Assembly: GCF_030704535.1 (NCBI RefSeq)
Contig: NC_081822.1
Span: 12,889,001 to 12,953,000, forward strand
Length of the DNA: 64,000 bases
From: Vitis vinifera
Taxonomy: Eukaryota; Streptophyta; Magnoliopsida; Vitales; Vitaceae
Direction of reading: 5' to 3'
In this document: in pieces, positions 35,725-50,000 of the stretch
Numbering within the stretch: the stretch's first letter is position 1
Layout of the letters: every line of letters begins with the position of its first letter
The notes under the pieces: model-generated
The model's input: only the letters and a program-made list of their open reading frames with translations
What the model was told of the DNA's origin: nothing
Database searches by the model: none
Made by a program: the position numbers and the translations under genes

Positions 35725-38700
35725 GTACTGCAATATAAACTGAACCGTCAAATGGGAGGCAGCAAATAAGGTAATTCATTAAGTGTTTAATGCAGTTATA
35801 ATTTTATCACCCAGTTGCCTCTCTATGTTAGTATATAGCATTAGGTTGTTCCATAGCAGGGCAAAGTTCCTTCAGTTCACAGGACCATCTTACCTACTAG
35901 ATGGGGTTGAAGTGATACTAAGAATTAATAAAGATAAAACAAAATAACCAATTCGGTAAAATAAAGCTTTCACGGGTGAACATTTACTCTTTCAATATCT
36001 ATTTCAATTGTAAGGTTAGCCCACGATCTTTCAGAACAAATGAATTGATACCTGGTTTGTTCCGCTATCCCACTCAATGAATCATTAGAATTCGTTTTTA
36101 ATAGAATTTTTTGTATTCACAGTTTCCGTCGTTCTCATCGCTTCTCAATTAATGGTTAGGTTGGAAGAAACAGAGTGGGTGGAGTAATGAATATCAAGAC
36201 TTCCCATGATGCGGATGTTTTATCTAGAGAAGTGCTAACAACTGGTTTGATGTTGACACTCACTAAGCATTAGCAATAATAGATGATGAAATCGACGGAT
36301 GAGTAGGTATTTAACAAACCAACAATTGGACTAGCAGTATGGCCTTCCTATTGAGTCTTTTGTCTGTTTGTCATTTCTCTAGCCTTGAATTTTGTTCAAT
36401 TGCTTTACCTTTTCCCCTCGACAGACCATTAGAGCTAATCTCATTTTTTTCTTCATTATCAGTAACAATAAGGCTGTGATGCGACTGCTGGGTTCCAGCT
36501 GACCTGATCCCTTATCCTATTTCATACACGAGTCCAATATTTTAACATTAAGAAATACTTCCTATCGTGGCATATGATCACGCCTGTCTGATAAATTAAT
36601 ATCAGCCATCCTTATCAAGAATTCCTTTCCCTTTCTTCATAATACGGAGTTCAATACATGTGATATGTCATGCCATTAAAATAAGCAAATACATGGTCAT
36701 TGAGTTGAGTGTCACTATTTATTCGAACCCTATCCAATATGTTATAAGACCAACATGTGTCAACTACAAGTTTGGAGTTTTGAACTTTACCCGTTGCTCC
36801 AATTCATAAAACTAATGGTTTGAGTCTTTTGACCCCTGTTTTGTTGGACAGCAACACAGGCAGTGGTCCACAAGATGGGTTACTTTTGTTGTGTGGTGTT
36901 TACATGTTATGGGCATTGTGGAAAGCAACAATAGAGGGGCATGGAGAGATCTCCGATTTGAAGATCAAACGAAGGTCACCTGGCACCTGCTGATGGGAAA
37001 GTACGAATCATCTGTAGTTCTCTGCAGCAGGAGACAAACCACAAGTGGAGGTAAGAGAAAATTGAGCGGTTATTTTGGTTGAATCATATGCCATACATTT
37101 CTTAGCAAGCAGATGACTACTGTGTAAGTAAGAGTAATATGGTTGAAGGTCTGGCTGCCTCCAATCTAATGAAGACTGCTAGTTCAATTTCGAATCGACC
37201 ATCTCTGGTGCAGAGTCACTTGGCTTAATGGCATGACATCACTGCAAGTGCCGTGGAGAGCACGTAACTGCAACTTCTGAATGCAATTGGTTCCCAAAAA
37301 AGTGAGTAAATTAAGATGAATTGAAGTGCAACTGATTTTTACCCAATTTCCCTATCAACAATATTTCATTTTTAACTAAAAATATTTTAACCAAAATTAC
37401 CATCGAATTTATGTATTTCCATCCCTATTAATTTAAAAGTCCTTGATATTGGATAATTAACTTTTGTTGAAAGCAATTTGTTTTTAAATTTTCATATTAC
37501 TTTTTTTTATTTTATTAATTTATTTCTTATTTCTTAAATTTTTTGATTGAATAATATTTGACTTTTTTTTAATACTAAGAGCTCGTGTTTTTAGCCGTAA
37601 AAACATTTAAAAATGTTTTCAAGATAAAAAAAAATAGGTCTTTGATAATATTTGAAAAATACTTTTAAAATTAAAAAAAAAAACACTTGAAGTGTTTTTT
37701 AGATAAGTATTTGGGAGGTGTGTTCCTCTAAAAAAAAACACTATAAATTTTTTCATATTTTCCTAAAATACTATTTTCCTAAAATACTATTTTCCGATAT
37801 CCTTCATTTCCTTTCACTCTTCGCTCCCCTCTCAGTATCCTCTTCATCTTTCACTTTGCTTTAACAAAAATAAATTTTTAAGTTTTTTAACAATATAAAT
37901 GTTTCTATATATATATTTGTAATAATTTATTATTATTAAAAGCGTTTTTATACTTATATAATATATTATTAAGAGTTTATTTGACAGTGATTTTAAAAAA
38001 TGTTTCTAACTTTTTTAAAGTTTAAAGAATTTCATCATTCAAGTGTTAAAAATATTAAAAATATTTTTTAAAATCATTATCAAATACATTCTAAAAATAT
38101 TATTAGAATCATTTTTCTAAATTCTTAAAAAAAACGTTTTTCACAAAAATACCATAGAAAAAAACACTTTCAATTAATGTACTTATTGAAGTAGTGTATT
38201 CTAAAAGTAGTTTAAAAGTATTTTAAAAGAAAAAGTACCTTTAAAATGTTTTTCTAAAAAACATAAGATATGATTTTTAAAATTTTAGTTAACAACTGAT
38301 TTTTTTAAAAATATATTTTTTAAGTAAAAAGTTTTTTTTTTTATAGAATCATTATCCAATGTACTTTTAATGGAAATGGAATATTGAAAAAATAAACAAT
38401 TTAATAAATTAATAAAAAAAATCAAACCCCACCTTGGATAAAAGATAAGGAATCCAACACGACATGTGATGAATTAACGTTAGTTTCGTTATAATTATTT
38501 TATATGAAAAAGCTCCCAGGGAGATGATTAGAGTTAGGAATGGAGAAAATCAGTTTAACATCAAAATAGTCTTTTTGAAAAAAAAAAAAAATTATCTCTC
38601 CTTCCAAAATAATTATCAACTTAATATTTATTATTATATGTTCATTCAGATGACTTTTTTTTTTTTTAAATAAAAAAATAAAGAAATAAGAAAAAGGAAA

Positions 38701-38854
38701 AGACTATTTGGTCGGAAACTCGGAGAAAACAAACAAGAAAAGAAAGTAATAATGGAAGGATAGGAGTGAAGATTTTTCACGACACATGTTTTCATCTTAT
38801 TCCTGGGATTAGAATGAATCAGCCGGACGCGTTACACTTACACCCACGTCACGT
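35725..38854. other. intergenic, no gene seen
   Basis: 35725-37300 has mixed composition with only short frames. 37330-38700 is very AT-rich, with phrases typical of decayed miniature transposons (37430-37560 resembles family B, 37570-38350 resembles family C wording). No ends could be fixed. Confidence 0.45.
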
Positions 38855-38905
38855 CACATCCACATCCACATCCACATCGACTCCCACCCCCACCCCCACC
38901 CCCAA
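38855..38905. repeat. compound microsatellite (CACATC)n-(CACCCC)n
   Basis: A run of ACATCC hexamers turns into a run of ACCCCC hexamers. It lies 25-75 bases upstream of the putative TATA box of the E1-alpha gene, so its length could affect the promoter. Confidence 0.85.
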
Positions 38906-38928
38906 CCTATCATGGAGAATACTTGGAC

Positions 38929-38935
38929 TATATAT
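38929..38935 (+). promoter_or_regulatory. putative TATA box of the E1-alpha gene
   Basis: TATATAT about 118 bases before the ATG at 39047. A CT-rich leader with several CTCC/CTTC words follows. Confidence 0.5.
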
Positions 38936-39046
38936 GATAGATGCTTCTCTTACTTAGTACCGTCTTTCATTGCATATCATCTCCCCGTTTTCTCCTCCTC
39001 TTGGGTATACAAGTAAGTTTTCGGTTTGTCCCCCTTTTCATTTGGG

Positions 39047-42000
39047 ATGGCGGCCTGGTTCACAAGGTCTGGAAACATTGCCCACCATGTCAAGAGAAAC
39101 ATGGGCTCCTTCCTCCGACCAGCTCCGACTCTGAGCGACTCTTCTTGGAGTCGTTCACCCGCATGCCTCGGAAACTCCCCCGCCCTGCTCTGGGCTGGGC
39201 GTTTGGAATCCACTAGAGCTCAGAAACTTGTTGATTCAGATTCTGAGAATGATGCCCCCCTCCGAGATGATGATCAGGTAATACATCTAAGATGCGCTTG
39301 CTTTTTCTGATTCTCCTCTGTTTATTCATTTCCACACGACTAGGAATTCAATTGACTATGAGAAACATAAATTCAATTCGCTCATTCCTTTTGTCTCTTT
39401 GATGCAGACATACTAAGTCCAATTTCTTTTGAGAGAAAAAAAAAAATTATTTTATTTTATTCATTTAAATAAAAAGTTAATTTCATATATCTTTTAAAAT
39501 TCATACGCCCATTTATATTTTACTTTTAATTTTAATTTTTTCTTCAAATAAAAAACATGATTTTTTTTTAAAAAATTTTCTTGAGTATTAATCTTTTAAT
39601 TTATTACTTTTTTTTTTAAAGAAAATCACAAATGATAATGATTTTTTTCCTTATCGAAAGTTAAGTGTTTGTTTGGATATGTTTTTTATTTTTTTATTTA
39701 AAAAAAATATAATATTATATAAAATATAATAATTACTATAAAAAATGTTGAGCCATTAAAAATTAAAGAAGCTACCTATCCCCTTCAATGCAAATCTTAT
39801 CCTTTTTACTAGTGTCCACGTGAGTTAGTATCATAATAAATATCATATATGAAAAATTCTTTAAACTATTTTTTTTAATATATATATAAATAGGGGTACA
39901 AGTAGGGCCAACCCGGCCTCAACCAAGGTGTTAAACCTAAGTCCAAAATCTTATTATTATTATTTTTTAATAGGGGCTGATAAGATTAAATTCGGCTGAT
40001 AAGATGAAACTCAAATTGGTTAAATTATATAATTTAAAATCCATCCATAATGATTTTAAAAAAATATTTTTTTTATATATTTATATCAAATTTGAAATAA
40101 CAAATAAGATAAATTTGTAAGATAATAATAAAAACAAGAGAGTTTATATATTTTAAAAAAAAGTGAAAATGTATATTATTATATAAGATGATATATATCA
40201 CAAATTTTATAACAATATTAAATTGAGTTAGTTGAATCTTAACTTAAATTCAATCCAAATTGAGTTCGGTGAAAAAATTTAACTTAAACTTAATTCGAGT
40301 ATTGAAAATATTTCTCCAAATCTACTTAAAGATCGGGTTAGGTTCTGTCTAAATTACATCCTTAATATATAATAAAAATAACTATAATAATATACCAATT
40401 TCAAATTTTATAATATATAAAAGTAAATAGATTTAGCATCAAACAATGTAAAAGCAAACATGTTATTGGGACCTATACATTAGTTTTATGGGTATGCAAG
40501 TTAGATTCTTGAACCCAAAAAAAAAGATATAAAAATAAAAACTATGTTGACAAAAAGAATAAAATTATATGAGTTGTAATTTTCCCTTTTCCTTTTTTTT
40601 ATCAATATTTATAACATAAATATTGAAAAAAAATGAATAGAATTTTGAGTTTTTAAATTTAAACTATACATATATTTTTTATACTTTTTGTTCATTGTAT
40701 GTTACTTTCTAATGATATAAGTATTACTTTGACCATTCGAGGAGTTGTCTATGACTTTGATAGATAGCAACTTTGATGGCTTGGTATCGTCTTTGACTTA
40801 AAAATGCATAAAATTTGAATTATCGTTCCTATTTTATGTTTTTTTTCTTTCAAATGTGTCCTGGGGAACACTCCTTTTCCCCTCATTCATTCTAATCTAA
40901 TATGCACAACCATTTTTTATTTTTTTTTTCAATTTGTATTTTACTACACAGATTCCCAATTCACCACCATCTCTCAAATTTTCTGGTTGCTCAATGCTTA
41001 TTTACTTTTCCATGGTAATGACTCCTTACGTTTAGTCTTAATGCCTTTACTTTCTTCACCCATTTTCTTCTGCTGCAACAGGCCATAGATTTTCCAGGAG
41101 GGAGGGTGATGCTTACTTCTGAAATGCAATTTATCCCAGGTTACCCTCAACAGAGGGTCCACTGTTATCATCTTATGAATAACGACGGCCAAACAAATAT
41201 GTGCAGCAGTTTTGAACAGGTACCTCCAACTTCAGTCCCACCATGATCAATATTGGTTTGGGAAATTGGAATAAACTTTAGAATAGATTCTACACTCTAA
41301 GAAGACCTTGGTCCATTCAAAGCTCTGTTTCAAATGATTTGTTGGGTGTTACACTCACCAGGTAAGCAAGGAAGTTGCAGTGAAGATGTACAGCGACATG
41401 ATCACCCTTCAAATAATGGACACCATCTTCTATGAAGCACAGAGGCAAGGAAGAATTTCCTTTTATCTCACATCAGTTGGAGAAGAAGCCATCAACATTG
41501 CATCTGCAGCTGCACTCTCTCCAGATGATATTGTCATGGCACAGGTGAGCTTCAAGATATAGCTCATATTAGGATCTGAATGATTTCTGATTCAGTGCAA
41601 TGCAGTACCGGGAGCCTGGAGTTCTGCTGTGGCGTGGTTTCACACTGCAAGAATTTGCCAACCAGTGTTTCGGAAACAAGGCTGATTGTGGCAAAGGCAG
41701 GCAGATGCCCATCCATTATGGGTCTAAGAAGCTCAACTACTTCACTGTGTCATCGCCCCTTGCGTAAGATATGTAACACCATTGATAAACTTCTTATTAG
41801 ATGATCAAAACTGAAGAGCTTCCTTGTGTTTATGCTTGTCAGCACACAACTTCCCCAAGCCGTGGGTGCTGCTTATTCACTTAAAATGGATAACAAGGAT
41901 GCATGTGTAGTGGCATACTTTGGGGATGGTAGCACCAGTGAGGTAACTCTGCGGGTTTCCCTCGCTCTTGTCAAGGGTTTGATTTGGTTTGGTCGTTTGA

Positions 42001-43023
42001 TTGCTCACTAGCATTGAAAATGGTTTGATCAGGGTGATTTCCATGCCAGTCTAAATTTTGCTGCTGTGATGGAAGCTCCTGTTATTTTTCTGTGTCGCAA
42101 CAATGGATGGGCCATCAGTACCCCTACATCAGAACAGTTTCGAAGTACTTTTCATCAGACATTGATTCCCATGTTTTTGCTTTCACCATCTCTTCTAGAT
42201 TGAGAATAGCTTCTGCACACTCCCCTTGGATTCACGAATTTATTTTCGACTCACATGGTGGGATGGGTGGGTGTCGATTTATTTGATTCTTACGCACCCT
42301 TCTCTGACAGGTGATGGCATTGTTGTCAAGGGTCCGGCGTATGGAATCCAAAGCATCAGGGTAGATGGGAATGATGCTCTAGCTGTTCATAACGCAGTTC
42401 GTGCGGCTCGTCAAATGGCGATTCACGAACAGAGGCCTATACTAGTTGAGGTGCATTTCAAATTTCAAATTTCTGGCTTCGGTGTTCATCACTTGTAAGA
42501 TCCACAGCTGAATTTGCATATTTCCAGTCATGATTTTCTAAGGTGTTTGGTTTCGGCTCTCAGGCCCTTACATATCGGGTAGGACACCACTCTACATCGG
42601 ATGACTCCACCAAGTATCGGCCGGTTGATGAGGTTAAGCACTGGGAAATGGGTCAAAACCCTGTAAATAGATTCAGAAAATGGGTTGAAAGGAATGGGTG
42701 GTGGAGCGAGGAAGATGAGTCTCAGCTCCGGAGCAGCATCAGGAAGCAGGTGGAAGCCAGAAATTAATGTTCCTTTGCCTTCTATGAAGTTCAATCATGC
42801 ATCTCTCTCTCATCCCGCTTCAAACTATTCTAACTTGGTTTACACTTTCCTGCAGCTACTGCAAGCAATTCAAGTTGCAGAAAAAATGGAGAAACCCCCA
42901 CTTGCAGACTTGTTCAGTGATGTTTATGATGTTCCACCATCGATCCTCTTCGAGCAGGAACAGCAGCTTAGAGAAACTATCAAGAGGCACCCACAAGACT
43001 ATCCCTCTGATGTTCCTGTTTAG
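39047..43023 (+). CDS. BCKDHA: branched-chain 2-oxoacid dehydrogenase E1 component subunit alpha, mitochondrial
   Basis: Nine exons (39047-39277, 41082-41219, 41362-41544, 41606-41763, 41843-41942, 42033-42144, 42311-42450, 42564-42749, 42856-43023) join in frame to 471 residues, the usual plant length. The enzyme decarboxylates the 2-oxo acids of Leu, Ile and Val with thiamine diphosphate (TPP) as an alpha2beta2 E1 in the mitochondrial matrix. The N-terminus ([17 protein letters not shown]) is basic and acid-poor, as in a presequence. The TPP motif starts [16 protein letters not shown] at 264 and ends with Asn293-Asn294. The loop [11 protein letters not shown] at 359-369 carries Ser364 and Ser366, equivalent to regulatory phosphosites in animals. 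Signature [16 protein letters not shown] is complete, and the C-terminus is [12 protein letters not shown]. Exon 8 uses the acceptor at 42563; an upstream frame (VFGFGSQ) is intronic. Confidence 0.95.
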
Positions 43024-43846
43024 GCCATACTCGTGAATGAAATTCTACGAATTTTAACTCTGGAAAGATGTAAATTTCAGAAATGGCCATGGGAAGCAAA
43101 CGAAATAAGGCATCTTGGGGCATTTCTTTGTGATGTAACAGAGAAGCATAGAAATCAAAATAAACAAAAAAAAAAAAAAAGAGAGGAGAAGGTTTTATGA
43201 TTCATTATGGTGTCTAAAATCAAGAGATGATAAATGATAGTGGGTTATGTATAAAGTGACTTCGAATGCCATCTCTGTCACTGTAATATTCATTCAGGTA
43301 AGATTACAAAAAAGAAAATGAAAGAAAAAGTCATTTCTAGCATAATCCCTGGATTATGAACATTGGCAAACAAAAACAACAAGGGAACTATTTTCCAGAA
43401 CCCTGAAGCTGCAGTTATTGTTATCAGGAGGGGAAAAAAAATTCTTTAATGCAGCAAAGAAGGAAAAGTTGTATTGGATTCTAGGTTTTTTTTTTACAAA
43501 ATTCGGGACTAGGCAGTTGTGTACGGACAAAATTATTGTTGGGATAGCCATCACCTTCGTTTCAACTTTAGAAAGAAGGCAATCGACCCATTGTTGCTTA
43601 TATTCCTCAATTTTCTCAGCAACCAAACACAAAGATGAATAAGGAAAAAAAAAAAAAAATCTGAAATCCAACAATTTTTTGAAAATCAAATTAACACGTC
43701 AGCATCACAAAACCCATGAGGGTCACTTTCGGTGGATCCCACTTCTTGTCTTCAAATGTCTAGCAATCTTGCCATTGTCACCGTTGAGGACGGCAATATT
43801 TTCCCGCCCTTTTGATTATGTGTTCGGTATTCGCATATACTAAGAA
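43024..43846. other. spacer between E1-alpha and kinase genes
   Basis: Starts with the E1-alpha 3' UTR (A-rich end near 43166-43181). The remainder is presumably the kinase promoter. Short open frames here have no domain. Confidence 0.45.
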
Positions 43847-43853
43847 TATAAAG
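43847..43853 (+). promoter_or_regulatory. putative TATA box of the kinase gene
   Basis: TATAAAG about 220 bases before the ATG at 44069, implying a leader of roughly 190 bases. Confidence 0.4.
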
Positions 43854-44068
43854 TATATACTCCGAATGTTCTCTACCTTTCATTGTGAATTCTCAGAGAA
43901 AATGAAAGAGAGAATGATCTGGGTCTCTGGACAGCAATTGATTGGCCAGGCCCTCTCAATCCTGCGCCATGTCCTTCTCTTCGTGTTCTACGTTAAACCC
44001 ACTCGTGTAGCAGTTCTTCATACCCCATAATCTGGAGATCCAGTTGGGGGCTTGCTCTAGAATTCTCC

Positions 44069-47000
44069 ATGGATAGTCCTAGTTTGCCGTCCCGTGTGCT
44101 CATTGCGTACGATGCGACAAAGGATTTGGGTAACGATGAGATTCAGGTCACCATAAAAGAAGTGCGAATGAGGGGTGACATTCTTCGTCGAGGCGACACG
44201 CTGGTTGTTTTTGGGGTTTTGCATAAAATCCAACATCCCAGTAAGTGTTTGTTGAATTTTGTCTTACACCAAAGTCATCTTTTCTTGATTTCCTGAGTTT
44301 TGTGCTGGTATAGTGGGTCAAAATCTCAATTGGGTTTTGTAGATTTTGTTATATTCGCATTAAAATCAATGTTTTCAGAACAGTACCGGTCATCGAACGG
44401 AAAAGTTACCGATTCATGGTTCACTAGTTGAACCGGTGGTAAAACAGGTGACGTTATAAATATAATATATATATTATTAAAATTTAAAATAATTATAAAA
44501 GATTTAAAATATATATAAATAAATTAAAAATCAATAATATTATTTTATGTCTTTGATATTATCAAATTAAATCATATTAATATTTTAAATTTTATTAAAT
44601 GAAATATGTATAATATTTAAATGTAAATATATTAAAAATGAAAATTTAAACTAATTTTATAATTTTTAAAAATATTATATTATTTTTATTTGATATTATA
44701 AAAATTTTAAAATCCAATATATATTGTTTTATTTGGCATGTTAGATAATGAAATGCATGTAGCCAAGTGGTGACCAAGCTTGATTAAGGAACTTGAGGTT
44801 CGAGATTCAAACCCCCTTGGTGGGAGATTTTTATTACTTTTTTTTCATTGATATAATGTTAGCAATCCCACATTGCATTTGGAGAGGAATAAAGATGCAA
44901 AGGTGGCTATAAAAGCTATCCTCAATGAAGACAAAGGAACCACTTACACTGCTAGCATCTGAAGGCATTTTATCCAGTGGAACTCTTCCATTCTTCCAAA
45001 ATGAGGAGGTTAATTTGAACCGTTTGGTTCGTTTTGAACCGTCCGGCAGTTTGTGACCGGTTCAATCGTCCACCGGGTCATCGGTTGGATCGCTGATTCA
45101 GGCGGTTCGTGACTGGTTCAATCGTGAAACGGTTCAATAGAGTGAATCGGACCGGACATGCGACCGATCGACGGTTGAACCAACCAACCGGTTGGTCCGG
45201 TCCGGTTTTTAAAATATTGATTAAAATAGAATCAATTTCTATGTATAGGTCAGGTTGGATTTTACTCATTTCATGAGATTGGAGTGTGTTTCCACGAAAA
45301 CTGAAATCAATATTCTAATGTCGAATTGAAATTAGTGAAAAATGAACTACAAGAGCAATCACAAGGACAGTGTAGTAGGAATTTTGGGGCTCTAAAGTCT
45401 ACTCTTATCTTTGAAGAACCTCATGACTGTATCACCAACTTGTGTAGCCAAGTAGTGGACAATATGCAAGTGGAAGGACTTGGTTACTAGAAGTTTTCCT
45501 ACGTCTCCAAAATTTATCCAAATTCTTCATCTGAAGCCTATTTGATTTGTATATGTAGTTTACCAAGGATATATCTTTACTGGAACAGGTTCCTGAGTGA
45601 AAGAGATGAAGCAGAAGGCTACTACTGTGTGCAAAATTTAATTATTAAGGAATGAAAGCTAGTGTATCAATGCATGTAGCCATGTACTACTACTAATTGG
45701 TGCCCACAACAAGAAATCTTGAAGGACACATCATACACTAGTTTGTTTCTAATTTAATTGGTTTTGAGCTCCTCTGACAACATCCTTTGATCTTTTACTT
45801 TCTCTTTTCTGTTTTTTTCTTCTTTCTTTTCTTTTGCATAGTGGGTTACCACACCTTAGCACTTGCTCCTGTGTCAAGCAATCGAGCAATGGTAGAAGAA
45901 GTCTCAAAGAAAGTACATATGTATGTGAACAAGCTTCTGCCAAGTGCTCAAGAGTGTGAAGATGAAGGGGTAATATATGTGCTCTAAATATTTTATATGG
46001 ATATTGGGTTTTTTTTTCCTGTTTATTAGGGGGAAGATGCATGATTATCTCTACTGAACAATCATTAGTTCTTTCATTGATGGTTTTAATAGGACCAATT
46101 ATTATTATTTGAAATCTGGAATATCAAAGTGTAGTTTATCTTCTTGTTTTTTTATGCATACGTTAATATCCATGGACCAGTTCAAAGAAGAATTATATAA
46201 ATCTATCTGAGGTTAGCAGTATCGTGAACCCCTAAAATCCGGGATTGAACTCCTAACCTTCAAGTTCTTATATTTTGACACAACACAACTAATGATTTGA
46301 TAAACCAAAATGTTTGAGCTAGACTTATATATATAAGCATATCTCTGTTCCAAAATTTATTGGAATGGTAATGTACTACATGATAAATGCCTTGTAGTAA
46401 AAAATTAATGAGGCATGTGGTAAATCTGGTGTAACAGTTACGTTAGAACCGGAAAACCAAAAAAAGAAAAGGGGAGAAACATGATTTTTAAGGAGTTCTC
46501 ATTTTTGTCCAGGTGTTTGTCTTCATGGCCATTCTTGTCTTGGTCATTGTGTCTCTCTTTGGAGGTAGTTCATCTCATTTCTTTTCATTAGGTGGTTTCC
46601 ATTTTCAATCTGAGATGAGCATGGAGTGTGTATCAATTTCAGATTTGCAATTTCTCTAACTGCCTTCTCAAGGACCTAAAAGAAAAATCCTCTTGCTCTA
46701 AACCTTATCTTCAATGGTAAAGTAAATTCAGTAAATCAGGAATTTCATAGTAAAGTGCTTCCACCAGTGGGATTGGATGAGCCATAATGTGTCTAGTATA
46801 TATATATATATAAAGTTCATCCCTAGAATGTACTACACATTAGAAAAAATGGAAGAATGTTCTTTCAGGCAGGGGGCAAAACGGAAAAGAAAAGAAGAAG
46901 TTCAACAAGACTCCATCATGCACTAGAACTGGAATGCAATTATATTATTCGCATTTTTACTTCTATATTCCAGATTCCCTTGAAGGAGATATGGTGTTTT

Positions 47001-50000
47001 TCCTTATTACCGTCTTCTGCTCCTCTCTTTAGTCTCTTTTTTCTCTTTTCAAGTTCAGGTGGACATTGAAGTTAAAGTTACTGCTGGAACTCCAATCAAG
47101 CAGGTTATTTTACAAGAGATTGTAGCTTATAAAACAACTTGGGTTATATTTGATAGGTGGGTTTCTTTTGCCTCCTTTTCTTAGCCTTTCTATAATGGGT
47201 ATGGATTAGCATTGAAATTATGTTATACTTGATGACAATTTTGATAATTTGATGCATGAAGAACATTTTTCACCCCTGAATATAACATGTTGCTACATTG
47301 ATGAGCATTGAGTTGGTTGGTATTTTTATATTTTGTTGTGTAAAACTTTCTTATGGAGAATCTTAATGGTGTGTATCACACCTTTGTGCTTCAAAATGAA
47401 CATTTTTTCAGATTTCATTCATTTATTGTTGTTAATTATTTTTTCTGAAGTGTGAAAGGATAATGTGCATGCACGTGCATGAGGGGAGGGAGAAGGCAGA
47501 AAGGAAAGGAGAGAGGGAGAAGGAGAGGTTTTGGGGACCTTAATAGGCTTTGAAATGTCAAATTTCACTTCCTAAAGTAGTATTTCAAGTCAAGGTTTAA
47601 GCTTAAGAGAAAGATTATTCTAATCAAATATTAAGTAAGGAGAAGGAATTCTGAAAGAATACTCCAAAGTCATTTTTCTAGAAGGCACACGTTTTTTTCA
47701 ATTCATAATTACAAACACATGCATGCATATATGAATGTATGTTTGTGTGCAGAATTCATGCTTAGAAACACAAATCAGCAAGGATCTATTTTTTAGGGAA
47801 GAGATTTTCAGGACTCTGTTTTGGTTCAAAAATTTACAATACACTAAAGAACTAATTGGAATTGATTAAGCATAATTTCCCCAGAACATCAATTAAATCA
47901 TATCTATGAACATTTGGTTCTTTTCTTTTTAATGATGCAAATGTAATTTAGCTGTATCATCCAATCAATTTCAAAATATTAGACACTTTATCTCCCTAAC
48001 TATGCACACATTTGTCAGGCCACAGAATGCATGTATTCCAAGTATTTATTATAGGATAGCACGATTTAACATGGTTCACATTGCTGCTCATTCTTTAGTA
48101 CACATTTGTGTATACTTTTTGCTCATGGTTAATCATTTTCCTTACAACATGAAAAATAATCTTAAAGCTCTAAAACCAATTTTAATTATGTTATGTTTAC
48201 TACATGATTGTGTAAAAATGTGTGTGTCTTGTTGTTATTCTGTTGCAGCTTTTGATTAACTCACTGCCTTCAATGATATTGTGGAAACAGGCACCTTAGA
48301 CGGGATTTGAGGAACTACATTAACCAGATACCAAGCAAGGTTGCATTAATTCAAGATAACTTGTCGGTTAAGGTTCTAAGGTCTCAAACTACAAGTGGAA
48401 CAGAAGTTATTGAAAATAAGTTGTTTTATTCTTTGAGTAAGCTTGTAGAGCAGTCTAATATCTCTTCCAGCAGCTTTCCAACACCAGCCAATTCCTCAGA
48501 AAGTTCCAATGTTGTTAAGAGCAACTTGATGTCTTCATTCATATACAGGTCACAGGAGCATAACTCTTCATTCTATGATGACTTTGGATCTTCCTCTAAG
48601 CAAGAAAAATCAGGTCAGAGAACTCACCATTACATAAGTGGATACCCTTTTTATGGTTTTCTTCCCATTCCAATTCCAGCTCCAATGCACCCTGTACCTA
48701 TTATTCTACCTGCTCTATCAAGTCCATTGAATACGATGTGAGATTTCATTGCAAGTTCCATACTTAGTTTTTCCCATGTGATATAATATTCATGCAAGAA
48801 TTGTTTCTATGATTAACTTTCCTTGACAAAACCTGTCTTGTCATTGGTCTAACTTCCACAAATGGTGGTGTCCTATGTTGGATTGGTTTGAAATTAAAAC
48901 TTCCTAGCACACATACACATGTGCACACATGCAAATCTTATGGACTGGATTTCTAATATTAACCATGTATATGCATACATACATAGATGCATAAGACCTA
49001 TGCATATGTACATACAAATGTACCTCTAGATACATGTATATGGATTGGACTTCTGAGATTAATCATATTCTAATCTAATGGGTTAAGAAAGTTAAGTTCA
49101 GGAAATGCAATTTCTTGAGGATTGAAGAAGCCAAAATACATTTCATGAGTATGACAGATATGCCCATTGGAAAAGCTAAAACATCATATCCATCTTTAGG
49201 GTAAATGAATAGAAAGTTCTTTATCCGATACTCTTAAAAGTTATATTAGAAACACTATACTTAGACACATGCAAATATTAGATCATAAGTGTACTTTAAG
49301 TAAACATGGGTGTTGGTTTTGATGCATGCAAAAAATGACGGATGCAACATTTTCAAAAGAAAATAAATGAATTAGCTGAGATAAATTTGTAAGTGCCTAA
49401 ATGATGTTTGATATTTATGCATTTTATATTACCCAGCAGGACAAAGATGCTAAATTTGTTTTATTATTATATTCCTTTTAAAATTATCCTATAATTATAA
49501 AAATTCAAGAAAAAAAATGTCTACATTGGGAAAAAGTATTATTAACAAATTGATTATACTTCATGCATATTTTGATCTTTTTTTATCAAATTGGGACAAG
49601 AGCCTACTTAATACTAAATTTCTGATCTTTTAATTTTTATAGTAACAATAATACATTTCAAATACAAAAGTAATGAGTTTCAATGAGTTTAAAACAAAGG
49701 TTGCAGTCTCATTCTCTTGATTATTGTTAGATAGTGTACAGTTATTTCAGTTATTTACTTTTCTTTTCTTTTTTTCTTTATTGTATTGTGGGTCCCACTA
49801 GCTTGTATATATATACCCAAGTCGAATGTGTATTATTAATAGTTTTTTAATAACAAAAATTAAGGATTCTCCATTTTCTCTCTTTTCACATGGTATCAGA
49901 GCCTATGGAGAAAAAAAACCTAATTATTTCCGGTTTATCCATGAATCAATTTTGGGAAACCTTTCAGTGACCGTGTTTCATTCCGGTCACCTTCCCCATC

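Noticed and set aside
38800-38957. Short frame coding Thr-Pro-Thr-Pro repeats
   Set aside because: It is only a translation of the hexamer microsatellite upstream of the E1-alpha gene.
42541-42563. VFGFGSQ extension at the start of E1-alpha exon 8
   Set aside because: The family reads [11 protein letters not shown] without these residues, and the AG at 42562-42563 restores that exactly.
44760-44814. Functional tRNA gene
   Set aside because: A- and B-box words are present but no acceptor or anticodon stem closes.
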